Source: Stutzerimonas stutzeri (lineage in GTDB: Bacteria; Pseudomonadota; Gammaproteobacteria; Pseudomonadales; Pseudomonadaceae). Taken from it: 64,000 nucleotides of DNA. The stretch lies in NCBI RefSeq assembly GCF_002890895.1, contig NZ_POUL01000007.1:62001-126000 (forward strand), written 5' to 3'. Under the pieces are notes generated by a model. That model was not told where the DNA came from, did not search any database, and saw nothing but the letters and a program-made list of their open reading frames with translations. Shown here piece after piece: positions 60,930 to 64,000 of the stretch (the stretch's first letter is position 1; each line of letters opens with the position of its first letter). Both the position numbers and the translations under genes were made by a program.

Positions 60930-62333
60930 ATGAACTCGGCTGTTGATACTACTACTTCAGTTACGCCACCCGCGCTTATCGTCCAGCTTCTGGACAAGCT
61001 GGCGCTACCCTACCGTACATGTGACGACAGCCCTGAGCTGAACCCCGCACAGCGCATACAAGCGGTACTGGTCGACGATGCCATCGGTGCGTTGCTGGTG
61101 CTTTTCCCGCGCGACCATCTTCTTGATCTTTCCCGCGTGGGGGAGCTCACCGGCCGTCAGCTGCTGGCGGTCAAGCCGGATCGGCTGACCCGCATGCTTT
61201 CCAAGCACAGCCTGCAGGTTCTGCCAGGCCTGCCGCCGCTGACCAGTTCACCCTGCCTGTATGAAGAGCGCCTGCTGCAGCAACCTGCGCTGTTCATCGA
61301 CAGCGGGCATCCCGGCCTGCTGCTGGAAATGGCCAGCCACGATTTCAAACAGTTGCTCAGCAAAGCCAGCGCCGGCCAGTTCGCCGTTCCATTGAGCACC
61401 ATCCAGCCCAACCTCGACCGTCCGGAAGAGGACCGCGAGGAAATTACCAAGGCGGTGCAAAGCTTCACTGCCCGACGCATTCAGAAGCGGCTGGAAGAAA
61501 CCATCGAGATTCCCCCGCTGGCGCAAACCGCACAGAAGATCATCAAGCTGCGAGTAGACCCTGAGGCCTCCGTGGATGACATCACAGGCGTGGTCGAGAC
61601 CGACCCGGCGTTGGCCGCACAAGTGGTCAGCTGGGCCGCTTCGCCCTACTACGCCGCGCCCGGCAAGATCCGCTCGGTGGAAGACGCCATTGTCCGGGTG
61701 CTCGGTTTTGACCTGGTGATCAACCTGGCGCTCGGCCTGGCACTGGGCAAGAGCCTGAGCCTGCCCAAGGACCAGCCGCAGCAAGCCACGCCCTACTGGC
61801 AACAGTCGATCTATACCGCGGCGGTCATCGAAGGGCTGAATCGCGCGATTCCGCGGACTCAACGACCGGAGGCAGGCATCAGCTATCTGGCCGGGTTGCT
61901 GCACAACTTCGGTTATCTGGTGCTTGCGCACGTCTTTCCGCCGCATTTCTCGCTGATCTGTCGACATCTGGAGGTCAACCCGCACCTGAGCCACAGCGTG
62001 ATTGAACAGCACCTGCTGGGCATTACCCGTGAGCAGATCGGTGCCTGGCTGATGCGCTACTGGGGGATGCCTGACGAGTTGTCGACAGCGCTGCGCTTCC
62101 AGCATGACCCGCACTATCAGGGCGAGCACGCCGGGCATGCCAACCTGGTCTGCCTGGCCGTTCAGCTGTTGCGTAACCGCGGCATCGGGTCCGGTCCCTA
62201 CAGCGAGGTTCCGCAGGAACTCTTCGATCGCCTCGGGCTGAGCCGTGAGAAGGCAAACGACGTGGTCAACAAGGTACTCGACGCCGAAGCGGCACTACGC
62301 GCCTTGGCTACGCAGATTCATCCAGCGCCCTGA
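60930..62333 (+). CDS. YbaK-like domain fused to an HDOD domain
   Basis: This 467-aa protein (from this start) has residues ~10-150 resembling the aminoacyl-tRNA deacylase (YbaK/ProX) fold (LALPYRTCDDSPELNPAQRI; LLDLSRVGELTGRQLLAVKP), followed by an HDOD domain at ~190-400 (LPPLAQTAQKIIKLRV-like IPPLAQTAQKIIKLRVDPEA; VVSWAASPYYAAPGKIRSVE; AGLLHNFGYLVLAHVFPPHF). HDOD proteins act in signalling rather than nucleotide cleavage. ATG at 60906 or 60924 are alternatives. The gene follows recG after 51-75 nt. Confidence 0.82.
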   Translation: MNSAVDTTTSVTPPALIVQLLDKLALPYRTCDDSPELNPAQRIQAVLVDDAIGALLVLFPRDHLLDLSRVGELTGRQLLAVKPDRLTRMLSKHSLQVLPGLPPLTSSPCLYEERLLQQPALFIDSGHPGLLLEMASHDFKQLLSKASAGQFAVPLSTIQPNLDRPEEDREEITKAVQSFTARRIQKRLEETIEIPPLAQTAQKIIKLRVDPEASVDDITGVVETDPALAAQVVSWAASPYYAAPGKIRSVEDAIVRVLGFDLVINLALGLALGKSLSLPKDQPQQATPYWQQSIYTAAVIEGLNRAIPRTQRPEAGISYLAGLLHNFGYLVLAHVFPPHFSLICRHLEVNPHLSHSVIEQHLLGITREQIGAWLMRYWGMPDELSTALRFQHDPHYQGEHAGHANLVCLAVQLLRNRGIGSGPYSEVPQELFDRLGLSREKANDVVNKVLDAEAALRALATQIHPAP

Positions 62334-62344
62334 GCCCTGGCCAA

Positions 62345-62364
62345 CAGCGCCTTTCCGGGCGCTG
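62345..62364. terminator. Hairpin in the convergent gap before gspM
   Basis: CAGCGCC (62345-62351) pairs with GGCGCTG (62358-62364), six-base loop. It lies between two converging genes and may end both transcripts; no U-tract. Confidence 0.45.
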
Positions 62365-62405
62365 CCGGCCGCAGGCCTCGCCTATCGCTTCCGTTGCAAG
62401 GCGAC

Positions 62406-62918
62406 CTAGCCTTCCGCACGGAAGCTCACCCGCGCATCCACCAGCCCCTCCCCGACCTGACTGATACTGACTTCGGCGAGGCTCGCACCTGCCGCCTGTA
62501 GCTCATCGAACCAACGCAACAGCGCGCCATAGGATGCCCCCGGCAGCGTGACCTGCAGGCTGCCATCATTGCCGAAGTCGAAGCTCTCGATGGTCAGGCC
62601 GCTCTGCTGGGCACTTTGCGTCACCAACCCTTGCAACTGATCGGGCGCCAATGACACCGGGTTGCTGCGTGACATCTGCCGCGCCAGCTCGGTGTTTTGC
62701 TGGAGATAGGCGTGCAGCTCTCGCTCCTGCTGGAAGTACGCCTGCGCGTCGCGCACGCGCTGCTGAGCGGGCGCCCAAAGCAACAGGTAGAACAGCACCA
62801 CCAGCAGAAATGCGCCCAGTAAGGTAAGCGACAGGCGCTCGCGGGGTTGCAGGCGTTGCCAGCGCAGCCACAGGGGCGACTCGGCCAGGCGCACGCGCAT
62901 CTGTTCTCTAAGGTTCAT
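62406..62918 (-). CDS. gspM: Type II secretion inner-membrane protein GspM (XcpZ)
   Basis: This 170-aa bitopic protein has a short cytoplasmic N-terminus, one TM segment (LSLTLLGAFLLVVLFYLLLW), a coiled coil and a periplasmic ferredoxin-like domain. It pairs with GspL. The start overlaps the gspL stop (ATGA). It appears to be the last gene of the operon. Confidence 0.92.
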   Translation of the reverse strand: MNLREQMRVRLAESPLWLRWQRLQPRERLSLTLLGAFLLVVLFYLLLWAPAQQRVRDAQAYFQQERELHAYLQQNTELARQMSRSNPVSLAPDQLQGLVTQSAQQSGLTIESFDFGNDGSLQVTLPGASYGALLRWFDELQAAGASLAEVSISQVGEGLVDARVSFRAEG

Positions 62919-64000
62919 CCTCGGCCTCCAATCACCACACGCGCGCTGACAGCATCGCCGTCACGACTGGCCGAACCCAGCTGGACGCTCTCTCCGGTTT
63001 GTCCCAGGCGCTGACGCAGCTGCTCGAGCGCGGCAAAATCGCTGGCGCGCACCTGCAGCGCGAGATCACCCCGGGCCTGGTTGAAATCAAGCTGCCCGAT
63101 CGACACCGGAATACCCTCGGCCAACGCCAGCGCCACTTCATTCAGCAAGCGCATGAACTCGGCCGAAGCACCGGCGCTCTGGCCTATATGTTCGTCGAAC
63201 TGCGCGCGCAGATTGACGATACGTCGGTCCTCGGGAAACAGCTCGGTGTACAGTACCCGACTCGCCTCGGCATAGCGCTCGGCCTGGCTTTCTAGTGTCC
63301 AGGCCTGAACCAGGTTGAACACCAGCTGCACGGCCAACACCAGCGCCAGCACGATCATTACCGGCTTCCATTGGCCCAGCCCGCTGCCCGCTGCCTGAAT
63401 GGCGAAGTCACCCTGCGCAAGATTGAGCGCAGCGGCACGCCCCGACGCGAGAAAACGATAGGGCTCGTCAAGTTGCTGGTAGTCGTCCAGCGGAGCCGAC
63501 CCCACATCCAGGGTTCCGTGCCCATGATGTGGCGCGGGACACTGACCGACCAGATGTGGCCATTGCGTGCTCTCGAAGGCCAGCCGGGCTTCCGGGCTGC
63601 CACCGAGTAGTGCGCGGTCTTCGATGAACAGCAGCTGGGTGCCGTCACGTGGCAGCAAGTCGGCATCGACGTGGATCGCGACGATGGTCAGGCCCAGCGT
63701 CTTGAGATCCTGCAGCCAGTCGGCCAGCAGTTGTCGGCGGATGGCAATGACCCGCCGCCGCCCGTCTTCGAGCGCATCGCCATGTGTCAGGTGCAGATCA
63801 TCGACGTTCTCGGCCAGCAGCTCCTCCACCGCGTAGGCCAGCGCCTGATTGACCCAGCGCGCTTTGCGCGTCGGCAGGTTGACTGCGAACGCACTGCACA
63901 CCTCGGCCGGCAGCACCAGTGTCACCGCCGCCGACGATCGTTCGATGACCTTCGCCAACGGCATCCAACCATCGTTGCCTTCGCCCGGCAGCCAGTAGAC
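62915..64000 (-). CDS. gspL: Type II secretion protein GspL (XcpY), N-terminus cut by the window
   Basis: This is 361 codons of GspL; the frame runs off the right edge, so the first residues are missing (VYWLPGEGNDGWMPLAKVIE at the cut). It has a cytoplasmic actin-like domain, one TM segment (WKPVMIVLALVLAVQLVFNL) and a periplasmic domain (VIGGRG end). It recruits the GspE ATPase to the platform. An internal ATG at 63964 is not the true start. Confidence 0.92.
   Translation of the reverse strand, partial: VYWLPGEGNDGWMPLAKVIERSSAAVTLVLPAEVCSAFAVNLPTRKARWVNQALAYAVEELLAENVDDLHLTHGDALEDGRRRVIAIRRQLLADWLQDLKTLGLTIVAIHVDADLLPRDGTQLLFIEDRALLGGSPEARLAFESTQWPHLVGQCPAPHHGHGTLDVGSAPLDDYQQLDEPYRFLASGRAAALNLAQGDFAIQAAGSGLGQWKPVMIVLALVLAVQLVFNLVQAWTLESQAERYAEASRVLYTELFPEDRRIVNLRAQFDEHIGQSAGASAEFMRLLNEVALALAEGIPVSIGQLDFNQARGDLALQVRASDFAALEQLRQRLGQTGESVQLGSASRDGDAVSARVVIGGRG

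Overview
The window is GC-rich chromosomal DNA of a Pseudomonadaceae bacterium, most like the Pseudomonas/Stutzerimonas (P. stutzeri) group. Supporting signs are the oxyR-recG pair, an Xcp-like gspL/gspM end, a DctB/DctD pair, an HD-GYP protein, an ECF42-type sigma operon and many REP repeats of the 'GTAGGAGCGAGC' type. The assignment rests on gene content read by eye. No 16S rRNA, tRNA, CRISPR array, integrase or transposase gene was found.

Left flank (1-9808): a SulP transporter cut by the window edge, a c-di-GMP HD-GYP phosphodiesterase, a DctB/DctD-like sensor kinase and sigma-54 activator, an operon of two YCII/DGPF proteins, a SnoaL-like protein and an ECF42-type sigma factor, and an exported 6-phosphogluconolactonase-like beta-propeller.

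Core (9829-47537): one continuous cluster of about 38 kb for a complete second flagellum of the lateral (Laf / Flag-2) type. From the left: flgBCDEFGHIJKL plus a LafW-like gene (minus strand, behind a good sigma-54 promoter); flgA; two tandem flagellin genes; a ToxR-like membrane regulator (LafZ-like) overlapping a small membrane partner; fliD-fliS-fliT-fliK-fliL-fliA-motA-motB (lafBCDEFSTU order, behind a second sigma-54-like promoter); flgM-flgN; lafK-fliEFGHIJ; and fliMNPQR-flhBA. The cluster has its own sigma-54 activator (LafK), sigma-28, anti-sigma, chaperones, stator and flagellins, so it looks like a self-contained regulon. No fliO, chemotaxis gene, flhF/flhG or motY is present. Unusual parts are a FlgJ whose enzyme domain is a lytic transglycosylase, a FliM without the N-terminal CheY-binding peptide, mosaic flagellins, and nearly 1 kb of inverted-repeat DNA between fliP and fliQ.

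Right flank (47538-64000): a dienelactone hydrolase, an MFS transporter, a PilZ protein, a small hydrophilic protein, a haem-oxygenase-like (HDO) protein next to a methyltransferase, an AEC transporter, a small membrane-associated protein, a zinc alcohol dehydrogenase, an NAD-dependent epimerase-like protein, oxyR-recG, a YbaK-HDOD fusion, and type II secretion genes gspM and gspL (the latter cut by the edge). REP repeats lie in many gaps, including next to flhA and around the flagellin locus.
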